This document shows, piece by piece, positions 1 to 16,000 of a stretch of 64,000 nt of DNA. The DNA comes from Hyphomicrobiales bacterium 4NK60-0047b. Lineage in GTDB: Bacteria > Pseudomonadota > Alphaproteobacteria > Rhizobiales > HXMU1428-3. The first letter of the stretch is position 1, and the number at the start of each line of letters is the position of its first letter. The notes beneath the pieces were generated by a model. The model ran no database searches. It was given only the letters and a program-made list of their open reading frames with translations, and had not been told where the DNA came from. Both the position numbers and the translations under genes were made by a program. The DNA lies in contig BAABWY010000001.1 of NCBI GenBank assembly GCA_040367435.1, positions 62,001 through 126,000 on the forward strand, in the 5' to 3' direction.

Positions 1-3000
1 ATGTGAATCGATCTGAATAAGGAGCAGCCAAGACAGGTATGTCATTCACTGGATCAATCACCAGGTCAAATGCCTGACTGGTCGCAAGAACACCATCAAA
101 AGCGGTTAACTGCAAAGCAATCGTGCCATTAAAATTCGTTGGCGGAGTACCAGAAATTCGCCGCTCAGTTTCATCAAACGTTAACCAGCTCGGTAAAACC
201 GTCCCTCCTGCCCGCTCTAGGCTTAAGGTGAGATCATCATCATTAGGGTCCGTAGCAATGTTTTCTGGCAAGGTAATCAAGATCGCTTCATCTTCATCAA
301 CATGCACAGGATCTATTGTGCCAATTTCAGGGGCCGCATTGACCGCCTCAACATTTACGATCAATGTTGCTGTATCGGTTAATTCTCCATCACTCACTGT
401 ATAAGACACAGCTAAATCACCACTGTACTCAGGTACACGACTGATCACCACATTTTCACCCTCAAGAAGGGCCGTGAAATTAGCACCATTTGTAACACTG
501 ACAATATCGAGCGTATCCCCATCAACATCTGTATCATTAGCAAGCAGTTGAGAAACTGGAATAGTGATAATCTCTTCTTGCCCCCCTTCATACACATCAT
601 CAATGGCCACTGGAGCATCATTAACTAGATCGATTGTTAGGTTAAACTCATCAACAACATTCAATTGCCCATCACTTGCCGTTACCCTTAACTGAATTGA
701 GCCATTAAAGTTTTCAGGAGGCGCACCTGTAAAGGTTGCAGTCTGAACATCAAACGACAGCCAACTTGGCAAATCAGAACCATCTATACTTGTCGCAGAA
801 ATCGTCAGAGCATCTCCATCAGGATCTGAGAAGGTATCTTGTGGAATTGTATAGCTCCAACCTTCATCTTCATTTGAATTTTGATCTGCAATCGCAATGT
901 TAACGTTAGGAGCATCATTGACCGCGTCAATAGTAAGCACCAATTCTTTGGCAACTTCGACGAGACCATCAGATACTACCATCTCTAACCTGACATCACC
1001 ATTAAAGTTCTGCGGTGGTGTACCTGACAATGTTAAAGAAGCACTTTCAAAGCTAAGCCAGCTTGGCAATGCAACTCCTCCTTCACCACGCAAATTGATA
1101 GTCAATTCATCACCATCAACATCATTAAATAAGCTGGATGAAAGAGTTCTGCTAAAGGCAACATCTTCTGTGCCAACAAGAGTTGGAAGATCTCCAATCA
1201 CGGGTGCATCATTTACAGTTTCAATAGCTAGTACAAGTCCTTTTGATGTTTCAACACTTCCATCAAATACGACCACTTCAAGAGGTACATTTCCATTAAA
1301 GTCTTGCGGTGGTGTACCGCTCAAGGTCAATGTATCACCATCAAAACTCAACCAATTCGGTAATACTGCACCATTTTCCCCGTGCACAGTGATAATCAAA
1401 TTATCACCATCAACATCACTAAAGAGATCAGAAGAAAAGACTGTGCTAAAGGCTGTATCTTCAGTGCCTCCAAGAGCTGGCAGATCAGCAATTACGGGAG
1501 CATCGTTAACAGGGTCAATTGTTAGAACAAATGCATCTGAAACACTAAACTCGCCGTCAGAAGCAGTAACCATCAAGCTCAACGGGCCATTAAAGTTTAA
1601 GGGCGGCGTGCCTGAAAAAGTTCTGGTCTGATCATCAAACTGTATCCAACTTGGCAAAGCCTCACCACTTTCAAGACTTGCACTCAAATCAAGAGGCGTA
1701 CCTTCTTGATCAAAGAAAGTATAAGAAGGGATGGTGTAGCTCCAAGTTTGATCTTCATCAGAGCTTTGATCTGCTAAAGAGGTTACCAAACGCGGCGTAT
1801 CATTCACATCATTGATAACAAGGGCAAATGGCTTTGTTTCTGCTAACACGCCATCTGAAACAGTGACCTCTAAAGAAATTTCACCAACAAAGTTTTGTGG
1901 CGGCGTGCCTTCTAGAGTTAAAGTCTGACCATCAAAGCTTAACCAAGATGGCAGGCTACTGCCATTTTCCCCTCTCACAACAATATTTAATTCATCACCA
2001 TCAACATCAATAAAGAGTGCGCTTGACAGAGATAAACTAAAGCCTGTCTCCTCATCACCTTCAAATGTCGGCAAATCGGCAATTGTTGGCGCATCATTCA
2101 CACTTTCAATTGATACAGTTAATGACTTTGCAACAACAATTTCACCGTCAAACACGGTCACTTCCAGTGGCACAACTCCATTAAAATCTTGTGGAGGAGT
2201 ACCAGCTATCACCCGAGTGGTTTCATCAAAAGTCAACCAATTTGGTAATGGTCCAGCATTTTCACCTCTTAGACCAATGGTTAAATCATCACCATCAATA
2301 TCGCTAAAGATTTCTTGCGGGATTTGAGCGATGAAAGGCTCATCCTCTATACCCTCAAATACAGGCACTTCAGCAATTGTTGGTGCATCATTAACATTTT
2401 CAATGGTAATGCTGACACGTGCTGTATCTGTTAAACCTTGACTATCTCTAATCTGATAATCAAACCAAGCAGTACCAAAATAATCAGGATCGTTTGGTGT
2501 AATCTCCAAACGCCCAAGTCCATCGGCCACAACATTCACACCACTGCTAGCAATTATACCATCAAACAAAATAGCTTGCTGATCGAGCTCAATATCATTT
2601 TCTAACAATTGAGACTCTAAGATTGTTAAAGATGCACCTTCCATCAAGGACAACTCATCATTTTTAGCAACAGGACGATCCGCTAGAGGCACAACATTAA
2701 TGGTAACAGTTGATGTAACTTGCTGAGAGCTCCCACTTATTATCGCATATGTTAAGACCAATTCACCAACAAAGTCTGCACTTGGTGTCACACGATAGAG
2801 TCCATTATCAAGCTCACTTACCGTAGCGTTTGCAGATGCATTGAGGGAAACAAATGTAATGCCATTACCATCAGGGTCAACATCATTAGCAATCAAGTCA
2901 GCAGGATCAATGTCAATGAAACTATCCTCATCCACATTAAACCCTTGATCGGAAACAGCCGTAGGCAAATCATTCGTTGGGAAGATTGTAAGTAGTGCTT

Positions 3001-6000
3001 GCCCAACACTTTCTGCCCCGTGTTCATCACGAACACGATAAGAAAAGGCTGCATTACCAAAATAGTCTTGCCGTGGGATAAATGTTATTGTGGTTCCATC
3101 CAAGGAAACCGTTCCATTATCACCATCAAAAACTTCAACAATTGTGAACTGATCATCTTCAACATCCACATCATTGGCAAGCAGTTCAGCAACATTAATC
3201 GTTACACTAGTGTCTTCATCGCCTTCAAAAGGTCCATCCTGAATAGCGATTGGACCATCATTAACAGCGGCAAAATTTAACTCAATGATACCCGTATCTT
3301 CTAAACGTCCATCTGTGATCCGGTAACTAATTGTCATAAGGCCATTAGCATCAAGATCAGGAACAAATTGGATCCGTCCCCCCGGTTTTACAAAAGCTTG
3401 CACACCATTAACTTGACTATCAATAGACACAAAAGAAATGGTCTCACCCACATCTGTCTCAATGTCATTGGCCAATAAATCAGCTACGGTGATCTCAATT
3501 GGTTGATCTTCAAATCCTTCAAAGCTATCTAGAACAGCTGTTGGGCGAATATTGGTAGATTGAACCTCAACCTCCACATGCCCTGTTGTTTGTCCATTAA
3601 CACCATCACTAACCACATAATCAAACCCAGCAAGGCCACTAAAGTTCTGTGTCGGTGTAAATAAAATTTCATCACCGTCTAATATGACCGAACCATTTTG
3701 AGGGTTAAGCACCTCAATAATAGTAAGAGGATGATTATCAACATCTCGATCATTAGCTAGAAGTTCAGCAACAGAAATCACTTTTACGGTATCTTCAATT
3801 GCCTCGATAGTATCATCTACAACAATCGGTGCATCATTAGCTGGCAGTACAGATATTTCAACTTCACCTATTCCATTGCCATGCAGATCATCTGTTATGA
3901 CATAGGTGAATTCATCTAGTCCTGAATAGGCAGCCTCAGGTGTATAGATTAGCGTAACATTCTCATTACCATTAAAGCTTTGAGAGAAAACCTCACTATC
4001 CATTACAGTGCCATCAGAAACACTAATTTCAAACTCTAATACCCCATTAAAATCCAATGGCGGTGTAACTGTTACCTCGCCCGTTGTTTCATCAATACTG
4101 ATCCAATCAGGCAAGAGAGTGCCATCAACCATTGCAAGTCCATAAACACCGTTTTCTATGGTTTGCAAATATTCTGGCGGGGAAATAAAATGCGCGGTTG
4201 ATTGAATTTCCAAAACACCATGATTAGGCTGTTCGATTTCAATCACACGGAACGGATTTCCTTCTTCATCATAGTCATTGCTAAGCAAATCACTCAAGGT
4301 GAATTCAAGAACTTGGTCTTCAAGAACTGATAATTCATCTAGTTCTGCATCAGGTGCTTCTGGAGCCGGTAGAATGTTCACAACAACAATTGCAGGCTCT
4401 TGTGAAACAGCTCCCTTCTCATCATAAGTATTATAAGTCAGAGCTATGGCACCATTAAAGTCTTCTGCAGTAAAGACATCCAACTGTTCTGGTTGAGCCA
4501 CAGCTTCAATAACATTTCCACCACCATCAGAAATTTCAAAGATCGAATCAACCACAACTTCTGTAATGATAGAGAAGTTTGGCAATGCCTGACCATCACC
4601 CGTGATTTCTAATCGCACAGGCACACCACCAACATAAACACCAGGAGGCGTTCCATTAAAGGTGAATGTCTGAGTATCAAAGTTAAGCCACTCTGGTAAG
4701 TCATTGCGGCTCTCTTTTAAAGCTTCAATATTTTGTGCATTTTCTAAAGGCAATGCCAAAAGATCCTGAGCAGCAAAGAAGTCATTATTACTTAATAGTG
4801 AATTAATTGCAGGGTCTAGTGGCTGGCCAGGGTCAATAGTAAATTCTAAAGCAAAGCCACCCCTTAAAGTTGAATACGTCCCATCGGGCAAATCAACTTC
4901 TTCTGGTGCAAAAGTTAACTGAACACGAGCAACATCTTCATCAACATCTGGAATAACATTGGTCCGTGCGAAACTCATAGTTTCAGGATCAAAGTCAAGC
5001 CAAGATGGTAAAGCACGGCCATTAGCCAGAGCAACGCTAAAAGAACCATTTGAAATTTCAAGTAAAGCAATATCGCTGTTATAGCCCCCTTGTTCAGGCT
5101 CTGTCTCTAACGTGGCTGGATCAAGTGTAATGGTTTGAATAAAACGTGTTATCCCATTCTCTTGGTCGGTATGAGTAAAAGTAAGCTGAACATCAAATGG
5201 ATCTGTAATATATTTATTTGGCATACCAGAGAAAGTTAAGGTTGTTTCATCAAATTCAAGCCACTCATAAAGAGCAACATCTTCTACCAGAATTTCATGA
5301 CTTACTGTCACTTCATCAGACAATGTTCCCGCATTAAATTCATAAGCATCAGAAATTGGAGCTCTGACTTTAAAGTCAGTTGGCAATTGATCTTCAAAGG
5401 AAAGACCTTCTGCAATTGCATCAGAATTTTCAGAATCCAATGAGAAGTCATAAGAAACAGATATATTCTCTTCTGGATAATAAAGAGTAACGACAACATC
5501 AACAAGTTCAGTGACGTCAACAGGCACAGTACCCTGGAAGGTAATTGTATCTACAGCAAAGTTCAGCCAAGTTGGTAAAGGTGTCTGATCACTCAAACTT
5601 GCCGTAACTTGCACAGGCTCAGAAAGATAATTTGTATCTATAATTCCAAGCAATCCTGTATCTTCAAAGAAGAGCACATCACCATCTGGTTCAATATCAT
5701 TTCCAAACGCTTCTGCAGCAAGCACAAAAATAGGCTCGTCCTCAATCCCAAACGTAACATCATCACGAAGGATTGCAGCTTCATTGCGAGTCAAAATATT
5801 AATTGAGACAAAAGCCTCATCAGTTCCGCCGCGTCCATCAGAGATGGTATAAACAAACCCTGCCTCGCCGTTATAATCTTCTCTTGGCGTAAAGACAATC
5901 AAGCCTTCGTCATTAATTTCAACTCTGCCGTTTAGAGGGAAACGCTCAACACCTTGTAGAGAAATAAGATCACCATTTGGATCTGAATCATTTTCCAAAA

Positions 6001-7020
6001 GCACACTAGGATCAATGGTGATCACAGTATCCTCAAGAGTTACAAAGCCACCATCATCTCGAGCTGTTGGCGCATCATTTAAAGGTATGATTTCCAGTTC
6101 AACATCAAGTGTACTTGCAGCACCTCTCTCATCAACCAAATCAAATTTAAACGACCCTTCACCTAATTGTTCTGGGGTAAAAGCAATTTGACCTGTATCA
6201 CGATCAAATAATAAATCACCATTTGTCGGAGAATAAATGTCAATGATTTCATAATCATCGCCTTCAATATCAGTGGTTTTTCCTAACAAATCACCGATAG
6301 TTATGATCGTTGTAATACCAAGCCTAAAGATAAACTCCAACCGTCCAGAAGCACGCGGCGCATCATTGACAGGTTTAATAAACAACTCAACAGCAGCCGT
6401 TGAAGTTTCTCCAGAAGGATCAATAACAGTGTAAGTGAACCCTGCAAAACCAAAATGATCACCACTAGGATTAAATTCAACAAACCCATCTTTAAGAGTA
6501 GCACTACCATTACTACCCTTTGAGGTACCAGATCCACCGATAGGAGAATTATTTTCATCATAAAGTGGACCAAACCCGCCGCTAGCGACAAAAAGCTGAT
6601 CACCATCAACGTCAATATCATTGCCTAATAGCAAGTTCACAGGAATAAAGATTTTATTATCTTCTATTCCTTCAAATACCCCATCATTCACACCAACAGG
6701 CGCATCATTAACGGGAGCTAAATTAACTTCAACCTCAGCAGTTGATTCACGTCCAAAATCATCTCTGACCGTATATTCAAAGAAGGCATCTCCATTAAAA
6801 TCTTGAGCACCAAGGAATGAGATTGTGCCATCATCATTCAATGTCACATTTCCATTTCGCTCATTTTGAACAGAAACAATTTCCAATTCATCAAGACCAC
6901 CTTCAGCATCATTCGCGATTAAGTCAGAAATAGAGATTGTCGCGATTTCATCTTCAACACCAAGACGGAAAATATCATCTTCAGCATTAAACCGCCCAAT
7001 ACGTTGCAATTCATCAATCC
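1..7020 (-). repeat. C-terminal cadherin-like and dystroglycan-type domain array
   Basis: More than 2,300 residues of tandem domains. Two kinds alternate: cadherin-like units (LLANDxDxDGD, VNDAP linkers), and units with LPSWLSFDxxT followed by FSGTPP, which resemble the dystroglycan-type cadherin-like (He_PIG) family. Linkers such as PVNDAP recur about every 95-105 residues. The region around 4600-5600 has less regular units with a longer spacer. The array still continues at base 1. Confidence 0.85.
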
Positions 7021-10000
7021 GGTCACGATCCCAAATTGTTCCATCAGCAAAAACAACCTGCTCAATACCTTTTTCTGAACTTATGAAATGGTCTTTGACT
7101 CTAATTGTATCAATTAAAAACCCATCATCACGCTCAAGTTCAAACAGAGCGTCATCCCCTTCACGAACAACAGATAAATCTGAAGGGCGAACATCTGGAT
7201 TAAGTACAATTTTATCAATATCAGCACCAGTTCCATTTTCAACAACAGTATCTTCACCACTGTCATATCCAAATAGATATGCATCTGAACCAGCACCACC
7301 CTCTAACAGGTCATCGCCAAATGCACCATCGAATGTTTCATCCTGATCACTGCCAATAAAGTGATCTGCAAAAGATGAGCCTTGTAGTTTTTCAATATTT
7401 AAGTATGTATCCCCACTTGCCTCACCAGCAAGTCCTTGACCAAGATTGAGGTCAACTGTAACGGCTTCATCCGCACCTGTGAAATCAGCAACGTCAAATC
7501 CTGATCGTCCATCAATCACATCAGCGCCACGTCCACCGCGGAGAATATTATCACCAGCATCTCCTCGGATAATATCATCATGAAAAGAGCCCTGAATAAT
7601 TTCTATACTATCAAATGTATCACCTAATGCATCTCCACCACCGGCGGAACCATCAACCATATCAATGGTGACCCCTTCAGCTGACAAAGTATAATCAGCA
7701 ATATCCGTGTCTTCACCACCAATCAAGGCGTCAGCACCACGACCACCAATTAAGGTATCATTACCGGCACCACCTTGAAGCAAATCATCCCCGCGTTGCC
7801 CTTGCAGAAGGTTATCTTCTTCATTGCCTTCAAGATTATCATCAAAATCTGTACCAATGAGATTTTCAATACTTACAAGTGTATCTCCAGCAGCATCACC
7901 GCCACTGGCCATGCCATTAGCCAAAGATATGGCAACAGCTTCACTTGAATTAAAGTAGTCGGCAGTATCTTGGCCCTCACCACCATCAAGCAGGTCACCA
8001 TCGGTACCGCCTTCAAGCGTATCATCTCCCTGCCCACCTAAAAGCTCGTCCACACCACCGCGGCCTTCAAGCCGGTCATTGCCAGCTCGGCCAAGCAACT
8101 CGTTGGCCTCATCACTACCACCAAGAGTATCAGAAAAGTCTGTACCTGCCAGAGCTTCAATATTGAAATAGACATCGCCTTGAGCAAATCCCCCTTGGCC
8201 AATACGAGTTAAGATATCAGCTCGTACACCTGTATTGGAGCCGGCAAAATCAATCAGGTCATAACCCTCACCACCATCGATTTCATCAGCATCGTCACCA
8301 CCAAAAATCACATCATCGCCGGCACCTGCATCAATAGTATCCGCACCAGCACCGCCTTCAATAAGATCATTGCCGCCAAGAGCCAAAATGGTGTCGGCAC
8401 TATCTAGACCAACAATCGTTTCATTCAAGTCATTACCAATTAACAAGTCTGTTAGCGGCGTTCCTGTCAGCTCGTTACCGTAGAAAGATGAGACATTGGC
8501 GCTAATAAACCCAATATCTTCCAACCCTGTTGTATCGGCTATGCGATATTGGATGGTAAGTTCACCTGTAAAGTCCTCAGGTTGATAAACAACGATGAAT
8601 TCCTCTCCGCCTGCTTCAACAACTTCAAACGTACCTGCTGAAACGCTGTCAACACCACTGAAAGAAATTTCATCGTCATAGTCATTTTCAGAAACATCTA
8701 CATCAATATCATTTGCAAGAAGATCAGTAACACGAATAACCAGAGGAACGTTAAAGGCGGTTACAAAGCCTTCATCATTAACCGCTGTCGGTTCGTCATC
8801 AACAGCAATAATATTGAGGTTAACTATACCATTATCAGACCCATCACGATTATCAGTAATGGTATAAGTAAACCCTTGTGATTTTGTTACATTTGCAAAC
8901 GGGGTGAAAAGAATATCCCCGTCATCATTATATTCCAAAGTTCCGTTTAAGAGCTGTGCTTGCCCTAGAGTTAAACTGTAACTAACAAACTCTATTGGAT
9001 CACGGTCAATATCCGTATCATTGGCCAAAAGCGTTGCAATAGGGATAACAGTTGGAACATCTTCAAAAAGAGTTATCGTATCTTCAACAGCAACAGGCGG
9101 AGCATCACCAACATTTTCAAAATACAAGGTTACATGCCCTGCGCCAACTGCCCCTTCTGGGTCAGAAATGAGATAACTAAAGCTAGCTTCTCCCCAATAA
9201 TCAGGATCTGGAGTGAAGATAATAGAACCTTGATCTGTAATCTCAATCTCACCCTCAACCGCATTATCAGCAGTTACAAAGGTAAGGTTCAAACCCTCAA
9301 TATCATAATCGTTTTTCAAAAGTTCAACGATAGGAATTTCAATTGGGACGTCTTCAAACCCACGCAAAATAGGTAAGGCATCACTTTCGTAACTATCGTC
9401 TCTGGCAATTGGATTATCATTTACTGCCAAATAATCCAGTCTAACAGTGGCACTTGCTTGAGCACCTTGACCGTCGTCGACCGTATAATCAAAGCGAGCA
9501 ATACCATTAAAGTTATCAGTTGGATCAAAAAGAATGGTGTTATTGTCAAGAACAGTGGCAACACCTCCAAAACTATTTTGAACACGAACAAAAGAAAGCA
9601 AGTCATTATCCGGATCCAGGTCATTGCTAAGTATGTCAGCAATATTCACGATAATCGGGTTATCTTCCCGCAAACGCTCTCCAGCAAGTTGATCATAAAA
9701 ATCATCTTGAGGTGCTGGTTCATTATTAACCGGCTCAACATATAGTTCGGCGCGGCCCGTATCAGTTAAACCAGCTTCATCTTCAACAACATATTCAAAA
9801 TGCGTATTTCCAAAGAAGAAATCACGAGGGGTTACAATGATAATACCATCATCAGTGAGCTCCACTTGAACATCAGCATTAGAAATAACAGATGTAATGA
9901 TCAGCACATCTCCGTCAACATCATTGTCATTTCCAAGCAATGTTGATTGATCAATTTGAAAGGCAACATTTTCAAGAGTTTCAAAACCAGTATCAATAGA

Positions 10001-13000
10001 GGCAACAGGTGCATCATTAACAGGATTTACATCAATATAGACTTTAGCCTCAGCACGTCCGCCTTCTGGTGTATTTGCAACATAACTAAATGTAGCAATG
10101 CCATTATAGTTTTCATCTGGAATAAATTGTATATTGCCGTCACTAGACAAACTCGCAGTACCATTTTCAGCGCCAAATACTTGAGATAAAATCATCCGGT
10201 CGCCATCAAGGTCATTTGACAACAAACGTATTGATTCAATCGTCAAAGCCTGATCTTCATCTACAGAGAAACCGTCATCATCAAGTGCTTGCGCAACAGG
10301 TCTAACACGTAAATTAACATTTGCTTCAGCGATACCGTTAAGACCATCGGAAATGGTATAAGTTAAAGTTGTAGGACCAAAAAACCCTTCATTAGATGTG
10401 TAAACGATGTCTCCATTTTGGTTTAATTGAGCAACACCGTTCGCCCCACCATTTACAGCAATAATGCTTAAATCATCACCATCAACATCAAAATCATTAC
10501 GCAACAATGTTGAAGCCAAAATAATTAATGGCTCTGAGGTTACAGCTGTGAAGAAGCCATCGTCTATTGCTGTTGGGACTTCGTTATCAAGCAATGTCGT
10601 TAGGGTTTCCTTCGTCCAAGAAACACCATCAGTAAAGACAAAATCTTCGATAGCTTTATTGTCATCAGCTAATGCATCAATAATGGTAAGACTATCATTT
10701 GGCGCTGAAACAAAGCGGAAAACAACAGAGTCACTGCCAACAAAAAGACGTTCAACAGACGTTTCAGAGGAAACAAAATCAACGAATTGAACTCGATCTG
10801 TTATTTCAGGGCCTTCATAACCTATCTCTTCCTCAATCGTATCGTGGCCGTCCCCCCGTCCAAAGATATATGTATCCGAACCTAGATGTCCTAAGAGACG
10901 ATCATTACCAACACCTGCACCGATACTATCATCGCCTACAAAACCATAAACATTATCATTACCAATGGTATTCACATCTTGAAGGGCACGAGTACGCATA
11001 TCTTGCTTGGTCCAAATCGACCCATTAGCAAATTCAATCTCGACCAAACCTTCACTATTTTCACTTAAAGCATCTTCAATGATTAAGCGATCACGCTCAC
11101 CAGACAAACGCAAAACAAGATCAAGGCTATCTGGCCCAAAACGAACCGCATAGCTAACATCTTCCACATTGTAATCAGCTAAAATTAAACGGTTTTGGCC
11201 AGAAACATCACTAATCCGATCATCACCATCACCTGCATAGTAAACATAAGTGTCATTACCAAGTCCCACAGACAAGAGATCATTTCCAAGCCCTGCAAGT
11301 ATTGTATCTGCCCTTTGGCTCCCTAAAATGATATCATCATTTTCAGTATTGGTTGCCTGTAACAATTGCTCTTGAATTTGAAGGAGTGTGAAACTTTCTC
11401 CGCTATCAGCAAACAAAACAGTTTCTAATTCATGATCTCTATCGCCACTTAATCCATTAACAATAGTAATCAAATCATCGGCATCATCAAACCTGACGAT
11501 CAGGTCTTTTCCTTCTAATCCCCGTCGTTCGAATACAACTTCAATGACAGAGTAACCCACAATCTCAAGACGATCATTTCCAAAACTATCATTTTCAATA
11601 ATAACATCTCGACCATCACCTCGTGTAAAGCGATAAACATCATCACCTTTTAGGCCAGTTAAGAGATCATCTCCGCGCAAGCCTTCGAGCACATCATTTT
11701 CATCAGTTCCCACCAGACGGTCATTATCATCCGTGGTCACATTTTGGATCATATAATCTTGAAAATTATTTTCGGTCCAGATGGTACCATCATCAAATAA
11801 TATCCGTTCAATGCCCTCAGAATCATATTGCCCAGCACCTTTACGAACTGTGATACGCCCACCATCCCCTGCATTAGGAGCACTTTCATTGATGATAATC
11901 TCTAAATCTTGCTCGGAATTTTGTGAAGCATAATTATCTTTAAAACCAGCTTTGAGACGAACATCAGCAGGATCTATATTTTTTAGCAGTAAATCACTGC
12001 TATCTCTGCTTGTCCTTCCATCTTCGTCCCAAATACGATCATAACCATCACCTCGGTTATAGATGTAGGTATCTTTACCATCTTTGCCAATAAACAGGTC
12101 ATCGCCTTTACCGCCTTCAAACGTATCGTCAAAGAGAGAACCAATAAGTTTATCATGTTGATCCGAAGTTTCACTCAACAACAAGATTTCTGAAATATCA
12201 CTAAGTGTGCGGCTTTCCCCATTTGCAAAGTTGTAATTCTCGACACCATGTTCAGAGAATGACGACTCAATCAAAGCCCCAATAACTAAAATAGAGCCTC
12301 CATCACCGACACCAACTGCCGATTCTGAAATATTTAAACGCAAACCTCTCTCTGTTCGCTCAAAGGTAACATCCTCAATAGCTATGTTTTCTAGAATTAG
12401 GGTATCTAAGCCATCTCCGGTATAGTCACCTGTTTCATAAATTTCATCATGACCATCACCACGACGCCAAATATAGGTATCATCACCATGGCTACCTTCA
12501 AGAATATCATACCCTTCACCGCCACTAATTTGATCCGCAAGATAGGACCCACGAATAATATCATGATCATTAGTCACTGTTCTCGCCAGTGCCAAATTCA
12601 TTGCTTCCCCAATGGTCAGCTCAGAACCATCACCAAATGTGATTTTTTCAATAAGGGTGTTGTAACCATCTGCTCCTGAAGTGAAGCTATCTTTAAGAGT
12701 GATACGGCCAGCGATAATCCCACGATCAGAGTCCTCTAAAATTTCAAGAAACAAATCATCAGCACGGCGAACAAATTGAATATCACTTTGGACAAAGTCA
12801 GGAAGATCGACAATATCTTCACCTGGTCCATTTGAGCTCCCCCCCTCATCAGGAAAATCAGAAATTTCTTCACCACCACCTGAACCATTAAAACCTTCAT
12901 CTTTATAGATATCGTAGCCATCACCATTGCGATAAATATAAGTGGTATTAGTGTCTTCCGTCTCAACATAATCATTACCACCTAAAAGCTCGATTTCTCT

Positions 13001-16000
13001 ATCACCAACAGGATTAATGACAACGTCATCTCCTTCAGTGCCCAAAGGTTCTGGGTTTAGCAGTACAAAAATGTTGCCTTTGTTCAGAACAGTGCCATCA
13101 TCAAACTCTATGGAATTTACACGCAGGTCAAAACCACCCGATTCAAAATCTAAGAATGGGTCCCAATTCCCTTCTATAATGCGAATTCGCCCAGCATCTC
13201 CTGCTCCCGGTGTTGTTTCTGCAATACGAATTATAATATCCCGTCCATGCTCAAGAACGGTTATATCATCAGGACTAACTTGGTTTAATCGTAGTTTTAA
13301 AGATGATGGGAAGTCACTAAAAGGCCTTTCAATGAAATGTACAATATCATCCCCATCTCCACGGTTATATACGATTGTATTATCCATAGCTTCAGAGCGG
13401 ATGATATCGTCCCCTTGACCTGCTTCGAAAACAGTAGGGGTGTATGTGTCAATATCAACGATAGAATTGTCAGAATAATCAATATGATCATCATTACTAG
13501 TTCCAGTCACCTCAATAGGAAAACCAGAATCTAAAATTTGGATACCAACATTAACTGGATCTGCTTGCTGCAACTGATTGGTAATTTCAGTTTGATCCCA
13601 CACAGTACCATCAGCAAAAGAAATTTGCTGGAGGCCTGTTTGGGCATTTTGCAACCAAATACCTTCTTTTGTTCCAATGATCGATAAGAAATAATATGTT
13701 GGCAGTACAGAAGAAGAAGCCGACAAGTCAAAAGGCCCCTCTCTCAACTCAACCTCATTAGGATTTAAATCCGTCAGCTGGAGGTTATATTGAATGGTGT
13801 TATTACCAGTGCTTACTGTATCGTTACCATCACCACGAGAGTAAATAATGGTGTCTAATCCACCTTCAGGAAGAATAACATCATCACCTTTTAGCCCCTC
13901 AAAGGTTTCATTTCCATCAAAGGTACCTTTTAGTCTGTCATCCCCATCTGTTGCATCAAAATTCACCTCATCGCCAGCACCAGGCGTTTCAATATCAGGT
14001 ATTAGGTTACTAATAAATGTTTGAGACCACTCGGTGCCATCATCAAATACAATTTTCTCAACACCTCTATAGGATTGAGTTGTAATTTGATCATCTGTAC
14101 CTTCAAAGGTAAGGACAAAGCCCGGCGAATAAGAACCTGAAGCATAATTTCGACCAACAACAACTTCTTGAGGCGTATATCCTTTTAAGAATAAAACATC
14201 ATCCTCAGATGAAGAAGTGCCAATAATGAAATCTTGGCCATGACCACGGTTAAATATAATGTGGTCAGAACCAAAACCATCATCACCAGACAAGATAACA
14301 TCATCACCCAGACCCGGCTCAATCACATCTGATTGATCCGTTCCTAAAACAAAGTCATCTCCATCTGAGGATTGTTGTTGTGAAAATTTATTTAACAATC
14401 CCTGGAAGTCTAGTTCAACATCATCAAATATAAATCGGTCGATAGGGCGAGTGATTGTCCCCCCATTAGAAGAGCTATATGCATAATTAGAAATATCAGG
14501 CAGAATTATTTCGTCATCTGTCCCGTTGAATTTGATGATTAGACCTTCTTCATTTTCTGGGGGAACAACAATGATAATATCATCACTTGAATACCCTTGA
14601 ATATAGAGAGTATTCTCAACTCCAATTTCTACCTCATCAATGAAACTATCACGTCCACTGCCTCTCACGAAAGAATAAGCATCAGCACCTTCCCTACCCT
14701 CAAAAGTCTCATCTTGCGACGTTCCCTCTAAGAGATCTCCACCTTGAGTGCTTGCGATATAACGCGGGGTTCCGTTGATATACGCATTTTCAATAGCTAC
14801 TTTAATGTCATCTTGCGAAAATACAGTACCATCACGAAATTCAACTTGACGTACAGTACTAGCAGACGACCTCAAAGCATCGACTAAAATAACTTCATCC
14901 CCGCCACTCATTCGAATAACAACATCAAAGGATATGTCTTGTGACTCTAGGCGTTGAAAAGTTACTTCTGCAGGAACATGATCAGCTAATAAAAGAGTAT
15001 TAACTTCAGAACTTGAACCACTATCCTCGATGACATCGTGTCCGTCACCTTTGCGGAAAATATAAAGATCCCGACCGCTATCACCATCTAAATAATCATC
15101 ACCAGCGCGGCCTTCAATTGTATCAGCAGCAGTCGAGCCTGTTATGGCATCATCAAATTCAGTACCCTTGCCTACAGTCAATTGAAACAATTCATCACGT
15201 GTAAATGTTGTCCCATCACCAAATACAACTTCATCAACACCTTGTAAAAATTCATTGTAACGCAATACAATTTCATCATCAGTGCCTTCAAAGGTGAGAA
15301 CGAGTTCATCTCTATCAGAAACAGGTCGTTCCACCCGCATCTCTTGAGCAAGAAAACCAACAATTTCTAAACGGTCATTGCCATTGGCATCTTCAATGAC
15401 ATCTTGTCCGTCACCCCGGCTGAAGATAAATTTATCATTTCCATAGCCACCTCGAATATCGTCATTTCCTAATCCACCAGAAATAACATCATGTGTTGAA
15501 CTACCCAAGATAAGATCAGCATCATCGCTTGTTTGACTATTCATCAAATTAGCAAGTAATTCTTGGCGATTCCAACTTTGCCCATCAGCAAATGTAAGTT
15601 TGGGGATCTGACTGTTTGTCAACGCATTGACCAAAGTGACTTGATCACCTGTTTCAGTAAAAGCGATAATAATATCGTTAGAGCTTGGACTAGGCACTCT
15701 TACAGAAACATTAGAACTATCAAGATCATCGAAAATAATTTCTGCGCGGTTTAAGCCTTGTATATAATCAACCTTATCTAACCCATCACCACTCTTGAAC
15801 ACAACGACAGTGTCTGAGCCCATCTTGATACTGTCAAAACCAGAACCAGGCCTTATCTCATTATCAAAAACAGTCGAACTAGCATCAATGAAATCCTGTC
15901 CCGCATAAGAAGTATCTTGATTGATGAGTTCTAACACATCAAGAAGTGTTAGTGTCTCACCTGATTGGAAAATAAATTGCTCTATATGATTGTCATCATC